Of a DNA stretch of 8,795 bases, positions 1 through 6,939 are shown piece by piece. Positions within the stretch are counted from its first letter, which is position 1, and the number at the start of each line of letters is the position of its first letter. A program made the translations under genes and the position numbers. Below the pieces are notes generated by a model, which was not told the origin of the DNA, did not search any database, and saw nothing but the letters and a program-made list of their open reading frames with translations. Origin of the DNA: CAYWTS01 sp964461265 (GTDB lineage Bacteria > Bacteroidota > Ignavibacteria > Tepidaquicellales > OLB5); contig CAYWTS010000062.1 of NCBI GenBank assembly GCA_964461265.1, forward strand, positions 1 to 8,795. The letters run 5' to 3'.

Positions 1-112
1 TTTTCTACCTTAATTTAATGATTCATTATTCCATTTCCAACTGAAGCATTACAGATATTCTCTGTTTATATCGGATGGTGATGATGATATAGTCCTTGAA
101 CCATCACTTAAT

Positions 113-1396
113 ATGCTTGAAGATGATTTTACAATTTGTTACTGGATAAAACCATTTAATTACGGATTTATTTTTAAAGATGTAAACAATCCGTTTATTC
201 ATGAAAAATTCTATCTTTATTTTCAAAATGATTCAACTTTATTATGTAGTGTTTATGGAAGTAAAAGTAACGAAGTTATCAGAAGCAGTAATTTGAGAAC
301 AAATTTAAAATTAAAATTAAACCAATGGAATTTTGTAGGTGTAACATATAGCGACAGCGTATTGAATATTATTGCAAATAATAATTATCAAACTTTTACG
401 ATTGGTCAGAATCTTTTCAGACAATTTAATGACTGTATCTATTTTAATGATTTGCACCCAGCATCGAAGAAAAACACTGCCCCAAATCGTATAACACCGC
501 GATTTCTGCTTGATGAGTTCAGAATATATAAAAAATCATTTACACCGGTTGAGCTTATTAGTAATATGCAAGACTTATCATTATTGGGAAATGAAGAACT
601 GCTGGCATATTATAACATGGAGGATGCAAATTACAGAAGAATTTTTGATAATACTTCAAACGATTTCTGGCCTGTATTATATGGAGGTGTAACACGCTGT
701 CTTGATAATGCACCGGTGAATGTTATTAGTATTAATAAATATAGAATTAATACAGATGAAAATACAGTTCTTAAAAGAACCAGCAAAGGTTTTGCATGGT
801 TAAGCAAAAATCCATTCACTAAAAATTCCTCTTTCTCTATTCAAGCAGATTTTAAATACGAACAAAACTCAAAATATCACTATATTGGTTCGGCTCCCTA
901 CCATTTAAACCAAAATGGCCTTTCGTTTGTTTTAAAAGATACATTGATAATACGCGCAATAGGTAATAATCATAGATATGTTATTAGTCAATACCTTCCA
1001 TATTATGGACTATATGACTGGAACAGGTATACGGTTACTTATGACTCTGTTCAAAACAAGGTTATTTTTTACTTAAATGCGAACGAAGTATACACTTTCA
1101 TTCCTGCAAATTATAATTATGATGTTACAGAATTCTTTATGGGTATTACATTCGCATCTAATAAATACTGGGGAGATCCTGTTCCGGTAGGAAGAAATGC
1201 TTATATAGATAACATTAAAATATTCAATAGACCGATTATAGCAGATGAAATCTTTGGTGATTCTGAAAAAGGGTTGATAACTTACTGGACTTTCCAGAAA
1301 GTAGATAAAGAAATTGCTTATGATGAAATAAATAATCTGCCTTTATTTATTCGTGGGGAATGTTTTTTGATTAACGAGGATATAAAATATAGATAG
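113..1396 (+). CDS. LamG / concanavalin A-like two-domain protein, 5' end unclear
   Basis: Two LamG-type (laminin G3/ConA-like jelly-roll) domains are visible. The first has DDFTICYWIKP (residues 4-14), QWNFVGVTYS (71-80) and LLDEFRIYKKSFTPVEL (132-148). A linker, LLAYYNMED (163-171), matches the strand that usually opens such a repeat. The second has SSFSIQADFKY (239-249), DWNRYTVTYD (302-311) and YIDNIKIFNR (364-373), then LITYWTFQK (388-396). Such domains bind carbohydrate or protein ligands and are usually extracellular; the ligand cannot be told here. Position 113 is the first ATG, but the same frame upstream (back to a TAA at 11-13) encodes SLFISDGDDDIVLEPSLN, a good match to the family's opening FDGVDDYV strand. 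The true protein therefore starts further upstream, by a non-standard codon or across a frameshift. No signal peptide, no membrane segment and no sorting domain is visible. It converges on gmhA with a 22-bp gap and no clear terminator. Confidence 0.75.
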   Translation: MLEDDFTICYWIKPFNYGFIFKDVNNPFIHEKFYLYFQNDSTLLCSVYGSKSNEVIRSSNLRTNLKLKLNQWNFVGVTYSDSVLNIIANNNYQTFTIGQNLFRQFNDCIYFNDLHPASKKNTAPNRITPRFLLDEFRIYKKSFTPVELISNMQDLSLLGNEELLAYYNMEDANYRRIFDNTSNDFWPVLYGGVTRCLDNAPVNVISINKYRINTDENTVLKRTSKGFAWLSKNPFTKNSSFSIQADFKYEQNSKYHYIGSAPYHLNQNGLSFVLKDTLIIRAIGNNHRYVISQYLPYYGLYDWNRYTVTYDSVQNKVIFYLNANEVYTFIPANYNYDVTEFFMGITFASNKYWGDPVPVGRNAYIDNIKIFNRPIIADEIFGDSEKGLITYWTFQKVDKEIAYDEINNLPLFIRGECFLINEDIKYR

Positions 1397-1418
1397 AAAA
1401 TATTATATTAACAATTAT

Positions 1419-2003
1419 TTATGGATAGATTTCTCTTTCAACAATTTCACAAAGTATATGACCTACCGTGATATGCGATTCCTGGATACGCTGAACGTTT
1501 GAAGATGGTATAATTATATTCATATCGGTTTCATTTTTCAATGCACCACCTCCGGAGCCAAGCAATCCAATAGTGTGAATGCCAAGTTCCCTTGCCTTAC
1601 GGACTGCAATGATAACATTCTTTGAATTTCCGCTTGTAGAAATCCCAATGAGCACATCACCTTTTCTTCCGATGGCTTCAACACTTCTGGCAAAAATATT
1701 TTCGAATCCTATATCATTTCCGCCGGCAGTAAGGGTAGATGAATCAGTAGTTAAAGATATAGCAGAAATGGCGGGTCTTTTAATGTCGTGTGATAGCCTC
1801 ACAACAAACTCGGTTGCAATATGCTGGCAATCGGCAGCGCTGCCCCCGTTACCGCAAAACATCAGCTTACCGCCATGTTTTAATGACAACTTAATTAAAT
1901 CAGCAGCCTTATTAATATCCTCAACGCAGGTATCAAGTATGCTTAACTTAATCCGGCTGCTTTCTTTGAGAGAATTTTCTATGAATGATTTTCGGTTAAA
2001 CAA
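1419..2003 (-). CDS. gmhA: Phosphoheptose isomerase (sedoheptulose 7-phosphate isomerase)
   Basis: GmhA converts sedoheptulose 7-phosphate to D-glycero-D-manno-heptose 7-phosphate, the first step to the ADP-heptose used in the LPS inner core; it is cytosolic. The 194-residue SIS-domain protein has the usual length. Visible motifs are CGNGGSAADCQHIATEF (50-66), the phosphate-binding ISTSGNS (121-127) and QESHITVGHILCEIVE (174-189). By spacing to characterised GmhA proteins, H61, E65, Q174 and H182 are the expected metal/active-site residues, so it looks functional. The start is a TTG; no ATG/GTG lies nearby, and the family-like N-terminus FIENSLKESSRIKLSI begins directly after it. The gene lies 15 bp after waaA, in the same frame as waaA's TAA, and has no Shine-Dalgarno. 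It is the last gene of the minus-strand operon. Confidence 0.93.
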   Translation of the reverse strand: MFNRKSFIENSLKESSRIKLSILDTCVEDINKAADLIKLSLKHGGKLMFCGNGGSAADCQHIATEFVVRLSHDIKRPAISAISLTTDSSTLTAGGNDIGFENIFARSVEAIGRKGDVLIGISTSGNSKNVIIAVRKARELGIHTIGLLGSGGGALKNETDMNIIIPSSNVQRIQESHITVGHILCEIVEREIYP

Positions 2004-2018
2004 TAAATTTAATATTAT

Positions 2019-3317
2019 TTAGGCAGGTATTAGTTTTGCAATGTTTTTCGAGGTATCCGCTTTCATCCTGAAAATTACAGCAGAATATTCTCCAATTTTC
2101 TGCCTTACTTCTGTTTTATCAAGCAGCACTACCAGATTTTTATATAAGACACCTGAATTACTGATTGGAATTCCTCCTCCGGATTCAATCAAAGTTTGAG
2201 CATCTTCGCTTAATTTTAAGTTTCCGAACAGAACAGGTATCCCGTAACCGGCAGGTTCAAACACATTATGAAGTCCGCTTTGCAACCCGCCGCCTACGTA
2301 AGCTATATCGGCATACCTGTAAAGTGAAAGTAAAATACCGATACAATCGACAATTATTACGTTCTCACCTTTATATCCTTTTAATTTAGAATAGCGAATC
2401 GATTTCAAATGCGGGAATTCGTTCTGTATTTTCTTTTCGATATTCTTTACATTCTCTTCATCCGGTTCGTGCGGTGCAATAATAGTAAGCAGGTTTTCGG
2501 ATTCAACATGACCGTTAGATGTGATTTTATCAATAACAGGTAAAAGCATGCATTCATCTTCATTCCAGGAACTGCCAACAACAAATATTTTTTTATTTTT
2601 AAGAATATTTGGATTTAGAAATTCCTTTTTACGTGAATTCACAATGGCTTTTCGAATTCTTTCAATCTTCGTATCACCGTATGTTTCAACTTTAACACTG
2701 TTATTAACCAGTTTTCTGAAATCCACTGCATCATCTTCATCTTTAGTCACAATAATATCGAAATATTTTAATAAAGCTTTGTAGAAAGAACGGAAAACAA
2801 ACACCTTGAATTTCACGCTGGAACGATTATATGAAGCATTTACCAAAATTTTCAGAACCATCCTGCTGCTAAGATAATAAAGGAAATTAAACCAGAGATC
2901 ATACTTAATAAAAAGTACTGATGCTGGCTCGGTAAGCTTAATAAATTTCCTTATTTGGTCAATCCTGTCGAAGGGAAGATATGTCTTAATAATATTCGAT
3001 TTTATAGGAAAATCGAGTCTTGCATTCTCGAATCCTGATGGTGAAAAGAATGAGATTATAAAATTAAAGGAATCAGTTTTATCTAATTCCTCTATAATAG
3101 GTTTAGCTTCCTCAAATTCTCCTAGTGATGAGCACTGTATCAAGATATTTTTTTTGGAATGATTTAATTTTGCAACATTCGTTTCAAGCTCATAGAACAT
3201 ATTCCTTCTAGAAATAATAGCTCGTTTAATCTTACCATTGAATAACGAAACAATCGATAAGAGAACCCTGAAAGGTGGCAGTAAAATATTATATGTAATA
3301 AACCAGAATCTTTGCAT
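2019..3317 (-). CDS. waaA: 3-deoxy-D-manno-octulosonic acid (Kdo) transferase, GT30
   Basis: WaaA (KdtA) moves Kdo from CMP-Kdo to lipid IVA at the inner face of the cytoplasmic membrane. With the ATG at 3317 the product is 432 residues, the usual size. An N-terminal hydrophobic anchor (about residues 4-25) is followed by CSSLGEFEEA, whose Glu (about 67) matches the family's catalytic Glu. The C-terminal GT-B half has GSSWNEDE (about 248-255), APHEPDEENV (about 281-290), YVGGG (about 340-344) and HNVFEPAGYGIPVLFG (about 350-365). An in-frame TTG six codons earlier (3335) sits in the 3-nt loop of a perfect hairpin, so I prefer the ATG; it also gives a family-like N-terminus. Its upstream neighbour is frr and gmhA follows after 15 bp, making a two-gene LPS core module. 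Whether it adds one or more Kdo units cannot be read from sequence. Confidence 0.93.
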   Translation of the reverse strand: MQRFWFITYNILLPPFRVLLSIVSLFNGKIKRAIISRRNMFYELETNVAKLNHSKKNILIQCSSLGEFEEAKPIIEELDKTDSFNFIISFFSPSGFENARLDFPIKSNIIKTYLPFDRIDQIRKFIKLTEPASVLFIKYDLWFNFLYYLSSRMVLKILVNASYNRSSVKFKVFVFRSFYKALLKYFDIIVTKDEDDAVDFRKLVNNSVKVETYGDTKIERIRKAIVNSRKKEFLNPNILKNKKIFVVGSSWNEDECMLLPVIDKITSNGHVESENLLTIIAPHEPDEENVKNIEKKIQNEFPHLKSIRYSKLKGYKGENVIIVDCIGILLSLYRYADIAYVGGGLQSGLHNVFEPAGYGIPVLFGNLKLSEDAQTLIESGGGIPISNSGVLYKNLVVLLDKTEVRQKIGEYSAVIFRMKADTSKNIAKLIPA

Positions 3318-3342
3318 GAATAAAAGACAGGACAATCCTGTC
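3318..3342 (-). terminator. Terminator-like hairpin between frr and waaA
   Basis: Read on the minus strand, GACAGGA-TTG-TCCTGTC (3342-3326) is a perfect 7-bp stem with a 3-nt loop, extendable by a G-U pair, followed at once by TTTTATT. It sits 6 bp after the frr stop and 8 bp before the waaA ATG. The stem is short and the T-run is broken, so partial termination or attenuation, or an RNA processing/stability element, is more likely than a full stop. The downstream genes have no other obvious promoter. On the + strand there is no T-run, so it is oriented for the operon. Confidence 0.5.
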
Positions 3343-3348
3343 CATTTA

Positions 3349-3906
3349 TCAGACTTCCATTATTTCTTTTTCTTTTTGCTGAACCAGTACATCAATTTCA
3401 TTAATATGTTTATCCGTTATCTTTTGTATTTCCCCTTCTGCGTGTTTTCTCTCATCTTCCGAAACATGTTCAGCTTTTTCTGCTTTTTTAATATGCTCTA
3501 TTGCATCACGCCTAACATTCCTCACCGATATTTTACCTTCTTCACCATATTTTTTAACAAGTTTAACAAGTTCACGCCTTCTCTCTTCGTTAAGAGTCGG
3601 AATTGGAATTCTCAATAGCTGCCCGTCAACAATGGGATTTAAACCAAGATTAGCGTTTAATATAGCTTTTTCAAGGGCTGGCACTGCTGTTTTATCCCAC
3701 ACCTGCACTGTTAAGGTGTGTATATCGGGTGTGCTTATAGTTCCTACCTGTAGTATAGGAACCATGTTGCCATAATAATCCACTTTTATTCCTTCTAATA
3801 ATGAAGTGGTTGCTTTGCCTGTTCTAATACGTGCAAACTCATTGCGAACGTGTTCCACTGCTTTTATCATCCTCGAGTCTGCATCTTTTATTATATCTTT
3901 TATCAT
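3349..3906 (-). CDS. frr: Ribosome recycling factor
   Basis: RRF works with EF-G to split the 70S post-termination complex so that subunits can be reused. The 185-residue protein has the standard length and is collinear with the family: N-terminal helix RMIKAVEHVRNEFARIRTGKA (12-32) of the three-helix bundle; the small beta domain with ILQVGTISTPD (51-61) and PALEKAILNANLGLNP (76-91); IPIPTLNEERRRELVK (100-115); and ISVRNVRRDA (126-135), which contains the Arg (R132 region) important for activity in E. coli RRF. The ATG at 3906 gives the expected N-terminus, and no Shine-Dalgarno precedes it. It lies 13 bp after pyrH, a very widely conserved pairing, and is the last translation gene before the LPS pair. 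Confidence 0.98.
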   Translation of the reverse strand: MIKDIIKDADSRMIKAVEHVRNEFARIRTGKATTSLLEGIKVDYYGNMVPILQVGTISTPDIHTLTVQVWDKTAVPALEKAILNANLGLNPIVDGQLLRIPIPTLNEERRRELVKLVKKYGEEGKISVRNVRRDAIEHIKKAEKAEHVSEDERKHAEGEIQKITDKHINEIDVLVQQKEKEIMEV

Positions 3907-3919
3907 ACTGTATGCTGTT

Positions 3920-4648
3920 TTATGAAACTATACTTCCTACTTTTCCGCCTGTTACAACTTTTTTAAAATTGTCTTTTTTATTCATATTAAATACAATTAT
4001 GGGAATCTTATTCTCACGGCATAAAGTAAAAGCTGTTAAATCCATTACCTTAAGCTGTTTCTTAATTACTTCGGCGTATGAAATTGTACGGAACATTTTT
4101 GCTTTTGAATTTTTTTCCGGGTCTGAGTCGTAAACTCCATCAACACGCGTACCTTTTAGAATAACATCAGCATTTATTTCAAGAGCCCTGAGCGAAGCTG
4201 CGGTATCGGTAGTAAAATATGGATTACCTGTTCCTGCTCCAAATATAACGATTCTCTTCTTTTCCAGATGGCGAACCGCTCTTCGGCGGATAAAAGGTTC
4301 AGCTATTTTATGCATATCGATTGCAGAAATAAGACGTGTAAATATTCCTGATTTTTCCAGTGAGTTTTGTAGGGCAAGTGAATTAATTATTGTCGCAAGC
4401 ATTCCCATATAATCACCTGTTACAGAATCGATCCCCTGAGCTTTAGCTGAAAGCCCCCGGTATATATTACCTCCTCCTATAACAATACCTATTTCAGCTC
4501 CAAGTCTGTAAACTTTAATAATTTCACCTGTAATATAATCGAGAATGCGTGAATTAATACCGAATTCCTCATTACCGCTCAATGATTCGCCACTTAGTTT
4601 TAAAAGAATCCGTTTGTATTTAATTGCGGGTTTTTTTGTTGGCTTCAA
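3920..4648 (-). CDS. pyrH: UMP kinase
   Basis: PyrH phosphorylates UMP to UDP with ATP, feeding RNA and, through CTP and UDP-sugars, envelope synthesis; bacterial enzymes are hexameric amino-acid-kinase-fold proteins. At 242 residues it matches E. coli (241). Visible motifs: KLSGES (17-22), VIGGGNIYRG (56-65), RRRAVRHLEK (121-130), GAGTGNPYFTTDTAASLRALE (137-157), KGTRVDGVYDSDP (165-177) and MDLTAFTLC (202-210). The start is read as the TTG at 4648, giving a family-like lead-in to YKRILLKLSGE; no ATG is available. A GGAG inside the tsf end lies 16 nt upstream, too far for this TTG but about 10 nt from an in-frame ATT at 4654, so the exact start is less sure than the gene. It sits 11 bp after tsf and 13 bp before frr. 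Confidence 0.97.
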   Translation of the reverse strand: MKPTKKPAIKYKRILLKLSGESLSGNEEFGINSRILDYITGEIIKVYRLGAEIGIVIGGGNIYRGLSAKAQGIDSVTGDYMGMLATIINSLALQNSLEKSGIFTRLISAIDMHKIAEPFIRRRAVRHLEKKRIVIFGAGTGNPYFTTDTAASLRALEINADVILKGTRVDGVYDSDPEKNSKAKMFRTISYAEVIKKQLKVMDLTAFTLCRENKIPIIVFNMNKKDNFKKVVTGGKVGSIVS

Positions 4649-4659
4649 TGCAATTTTTA

Positions 4660-5514
4660 TTATTCTCCGAGCTGGTAACGGATAATGGTTTTAACCTGAT
4701 ATTCCGTACCTGCATCTTTCGAAACAGATTTAATTATTTCTGAAACTGTTTTACCGGCTTCTTTAATAAACTCCTGGTCGAGCAGACAGTTTTCCTGGTA
4801 AAATTTTTCAATTTTATTCGAAGCAATTTTATCAACAATATTTTCTGGTTTGCCTTCATTCCTGGCAAGTGTAGCATAAATTTCTTTTTCTTTTTCAATA
4901 ATCGTCTTATCAACCTGAGATCTGTCGATTGCAATAGGTTTCATAGCAACTACCTGCATTGCGAGGTCATTACCGAGTAAAATTCCTTTTTCCGAAACAT
5001 CTCCGCTCAACTCAACAAGTGAAGCAATCTTATTGCCGATATGATTATATCCGCAAAAGAATCCATTACCAGTTGAAAAATAGCCCGCTCTTTTTATCTC
5101 AACTTTTTCACCCACTTTGGCAGCAAGCTCATCATGTAAATCCTGAACTGTTGTCTTTTCATCAAGTTTTTCTTTCTTTAAGTCATCGATAGATGCATTC
5201 TTAGTTTTAAAAATAACATTAACAATTTCTTTTGTAAAATTAATGAATGCCTCACTTCGGGCAACAAAATCGGTTTCGCAGTTCGTTTCAACAATTACAG
5301 CTTCATTCTTCAGGTCGTTCAGTTCCACAATAGTCATACCTTCTTTAGCTATCCTGTCGCTTCTTTTAGCAGAAGTTGCTGCACCCTTTTTCCTTAGTAT
5401 TTCAATTGCTTTTTCAAAATCACCACCTGACTCATTTAAAGCATTTTTACAGTCCATCATTCCTGCGCCCGTCTTTTCCCTGAGTTTTTTAACTTGTTCA
5501 ATAGATATATCCAA
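4660..5514 (-). CDS. tsf: Elongation factor Ts
   Basis: EF-Ts is the guanine nucleotide exchange factor that recycles EF-Tu-GDP. The 284-residue protein shows the N-terminal UBA-like domain IEQVKKLREKTGAGMMDCKNAL (5-26), the segment EILRKKGAATSAKRSDRIAKEG (38-59), and the core signature ETNCETDFVAR (76-86), whose Asp-Phe contacts EF-Tu in E. coli. The C-terminal domain ends VKTIIRYQLGE. The start is a TTG with AAAGGAG 8 nt upstream and no alternative ATG; the resulting N-terminus fits the family exactly. It follows rpsB by 35 bp, the classic rpsB-tsf pair, and precedes pyrH by 11 bp. Confidence 0.98.
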   Translation of the reverse strand: MDISIEQVKKLREKTGAGMMDCKNALNESGGDFEKAIEILRKKGAATSAKRSDRIAKEGMTIVELNDLKNEAVIVETNCETDFVARSEAFINFTKEIVNVIFKTKNASIDDLKKEKLDEKTTVQDLHDELAAKVGEKVEIKRAGYFSTGNGFFCGYNHIGNKIASLVELSGDVSEKGILLGNDLAMQVVAMKPIAIDRSQVDKTIIEKEKEIYATLARNEGKPENIVDKIASNKIEKFYQENCLLDQEFIKEAGKTVSEIIKSVSKDAGTEYQVKTIIRYQLGE

Positions 5515-5522
5515 AAGTAATG

Positions 5523-5529
5523 CTCCTTT
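5523..5529 (-). promoter_or_regulatory. Strong Shine-Dalgarno for tsf
   Basis: AAAGGAG on the minus strand lies 8 nt before the TTG of tsf. It decides this start, because no ATG or GTG is available. Among the minus-strand genes only tsf and rpsB have such a motif. Confidence 0.8.
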
Positions 5530-5549
5530 GCTTTTCTTAAAATATAATT

Positions 5550-6314
5550 TTACGATACCCCTGGTATACCGGCAGGCTCTGCCTCACTTGTATCTTTTCC
5601 CTCACTTTCTTCAACAATTCGTTTCATCTCGCTCGTTTGTTTAGCTTCAATAATTGCATCGGTTATAACTCTTGTTATCAGCTCTATCGACTTAACAGCG
5701 TCATCGTTTGCTGGTATCGGATAGTCTACCAGTTCGGGGTCACAATTAGTATCTACTACAGCGTAGATGGGAATATTAAGTTTTCTTGCTTCTTCAACAG
5801 CGATATGTTCCTTCTTAATGTCAATAATATATAATGCTCCGGGAAGCTTGTTCATTGTTACAATGCCACCAAGAGTTTTTTCAAGTTTCTCCTGCTCACG
5901 CGTAAGCATAAGAATTTCTTTTTTCTGCAGGTTTTCGAAAGTTCCATCGGTCTGCATTTTTTTCAGACTATTAAGTCTTTTCAGGCTTTTGCGAATAGTA
6001 CTGTAGTTAGTTAACATCCCGCCCAGCCACCTTTCTGTTACAAAGTTCATACCGCATCTGGTTGCTTCGTTTTTTATTACGTCTTTTGCCTGCTTTTTAG
6101 TGCCGACAAAAAGAATGTTCTTCCCTTCAACTGCTAACTTACCTATGGAATTTGCAGCCTCCTGCAGAAGTTCATGTGTCTTCTTTAAATCAATAATATG
6201 AATTCCGTTCCGCTCCATGAAGATATACTTCTTCATTTTGGGATTCCAACGGCGGGTCAAGTGACCGAAATGTGCACCTGATAGTAACAGGTCTTCGATT
6301 GTAAATTCTGGCAA
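5550..6314 (-). CDS. rpsB: 30S ribosomal protein S2
   Basis: uS2 is a late-assembling small-subunit protein at the head-body junction that also helps bind S1 where that protein is present. The 254-residue sequence is collinear with the family: LLLSGAHFGHLTRRWNPKMKKYIF (9-32), NGIHIIDLKKT (36-46), ILFVGTKKQAKDVI (67-80), FVTERWLGGMLTNYSTIRKS (91-110), GGIVTMNKLPGALYIIDIKKEHIAVEEA (149-176) and YAVVDTNCDPELVDYPIPANDDAVKSI (184-210). A polar, acidic C-terminal tail (about 226-254) is longer than in E. coli. The start is a TTG at 6314 with AAAAGGAG 5 nt upstream; the nearest in-frame upstream stop is a TAG at about 6356 and no ATG lies between. The 176-nt stretch before it is structured and likely regulatory. 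Confidence 0.98.
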   Translation of the reverse strand: MPEFTIEDLLLSGAHFGHLTRRWNPKMKKYIFMERNGIHIIDLKKTHELLQEAANSIGKLAVEGKNILFVGTKKQAKDVIKNEATRCGMNFVTERWLGGMLTNYSTIRKSLKRLNSLKKMQTDGTFENLQKKEILMLTREQEKLEKTLGGIVTMNKLPGALYIIDIKKEHIAVEEARKLNIPIYAVVDTNCDPELVDYPIPANDDAVKSIELITRVITDAIIEAKQTSEMKRIVEESEGKDTSEAEPAGIPGVS

Positions 6315-6319
6315 TGATT

Positions 6320-6327
6320 CTCCTTTT
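6320..6327 (-). promoter_or_regulatory. Strong Shine-Dalgarno for rpsB
   Basis: AAAAGGAG on the minus strand, 5 nt before the TTG of rpsB, fixes that codon as the start. It lies 6 nt downstream of the perfect hairpin at 6334-6350, so structure in this leader could affect ribosome access. Confidence 0.85.
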
Positions 6328-6333
6328 GTTATC

Positions 6334-6350
6334 AGTCTGATTTTCAGACT
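6334..6350 (-). other. Perfect hairpin just upstream of the rpsB ribosome-binding site
   Basis: AGTCTGA-AAA-TCAGACT is a perfect 7-bp inverted repeat with a 3-nt loop, 6 nt before the rpsB Shine-Dalgarno. No T-run follows on either strand, so it is not a convincing terminator. A role in presenting or blocking the ribosome-binding site, or as a protein-binding site, fits its position better. Confidence 0.55.
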
Positions 6351-6490
6351 CTTCTACTTCCATCTACTCTGGCTTAACATCCCGGTACCGATTAAACCCC
6401 GGGACACACGTCAGCAAGATCAGTCCCGATACTTTGATGTTTCGGGATGGCTTACGCCAAAAGTATGCTTTGTTTAAAAAACTTATTAAA

Positions 6491-6883
6491 TTATCTCTTA
6501 GAGAACTGGAATCTCTTTCTTGCTTTGGGTCTGCCTGCTTTTTTCCGTTCGACCATTCTCGGATCGCGTGTAAGCAAACGATTCTTTTTCAGACCGGGCT
6601 TCAGGCTGGCATCATGCTTTAATATTGCACGTGCAATGCCGAGCTTAATAGCATCTTTTTGACCGGTTACTCCCCCGCCTGTTACATTTATAATTATATC
6701 GAACTTTCCGTTCAACTCGATTGCATTTAAAGGTTCAAGAAACTCCTGGATATTTGACTCCTTCTTAAAATATTCTAAAGCCGGTTTCTTGTTTACGGTA
6801 ATATTCCCCGAACCTTCTTTTAAAAATATTCGTGCTGTCGATGTTTTTCTTCTACCGGTAGCGGTTAAGTAATTTACAGGCAT
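6491..6883 (-). CDS. rpsI: 30S ribosomal protein S9
   Basis: uS9 is a small-subunit head protein whose basic C-terminal tail reaches P-site tRNA. The protein is 130 residues, the normal length. Motifs are YLTATGRRKTSTARIFL (5-21), GSGNITVNKKPALEYF (25-40), DIIINVTGGGVTGQKDAIKLGIARAIL (62-88) and the tail LLTRDPRMVERKKAGRPKARKRFQFSKR (103-130) with its terminal Ser-Lys-Arg intact. The ATG at 6883 gives a family-like N-terminus; the bases before it are AT-rich with no Shine-Dalgarno. It follows rplM by 56 bp, the near-universal L13-S9 pair, and is separated from rpsB by the structured leader. Confidence 0.98.
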   Translation of the reverse strand: MPVNYLTATGRRKTSTARIFLKEGSGNITVNKKPALEYFKKESNIQEFLEPLNAIELNGKFDIIINVTGGGVTGQKDAIKLGIARAILKHDASLKPGLKKNRLLTRDPRMVERKKAGRPKARKRFQFSKR

Positions 6884-6939
6884 ATTTATTAACAGATTAC
6901 AAATTTATAATTATAAAAAGAGAACAAAAAAATGAACTT

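Larger units (their letters stand above)
6315..6490 (-). promoter_or_regulatory. Structured rpsB leader, candidate S2 autoregulatory RNA
   Basis: This 176-nt gap is far longer than the other gaps in the operon (11-56 nt) and holds GC-rich islands in AT-rich surroundings. Four boxes alternate in minus-strand order: C1 CATCCCG (6449-6443), G2 TCGGGAC (6429-6423), C3 GTCCCGG (6405-6399) and G4 CGGGATG (6384-6378). Pairing 1-2 with 3-4 gives two local helices; pairing 1-4 with 2-3 gives one nested structure, and the two sets exclude each other. Upstream, ATACTTT (6466-6460) can pair with AAAGTAT (6435-6429), which together with pairing 1-2 would be a pseudoknot. TGGC-GTAA-GCCA (6459-6448) is a GNRA-capped hairpin. 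Known precedent: rpsB-tsf is repressed by S2 through its leader in E. coli. I do not recognise this structure as a named RNA class, so its function is inferred. Confidence 0.5.

Noticed and set aside
1397..1418. Bidirectional terminator between the convergent LamG gene and gmhA
   Set aside because: The 22-bp gap is AT-rich but has no GC-containing inverted repeat.
1579..2022. 147-codon + strand open frame antisense to gmhA
   Set aside because: It is a shadow of the well-conserved gmhA reading frame, with no independent domain or start signal.
3896..3914. CATACTGTATG palindrome at the frr start as an operator
   Set aside because: It is short, would leave a one-base loop as RNA, and shows no second copy; it is likely chance in AT-rich DNA.
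6200..6363. ATG at 6363 (minus) opening a frame that overlaps the rpsB start out of frame
   Set aside because: It reads through rpsB coding sequence in a shifted frame with no family-like content; the rpsB start is fixed by its own SD and N-terminus.
6354..6380. Mini-ORF ATG...TAG (8 codons, minus strand) in the rpsB leader, a possible leader peptide
   Set aside because: No Shine-Dalgarno, no run of regulatory codons, and its ATG lies inside GC box 4, so chance is likelier.
6458..6465. TACTTTTG (minus) as a second, rpsB-specific promoter box
   Set aside because: It matches TAnnTTTG, but no TTG lies 19-21 nt upstream, and the bases are also part of a possible RNA helix. It is possible but unsupported.
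6434..6662. Two + strand open frames (62 and 71 codons) antisense to the end of rpsI and the leader
   Set aside because: They mirror rpsI coding sequence and have no recognisable features of their own.
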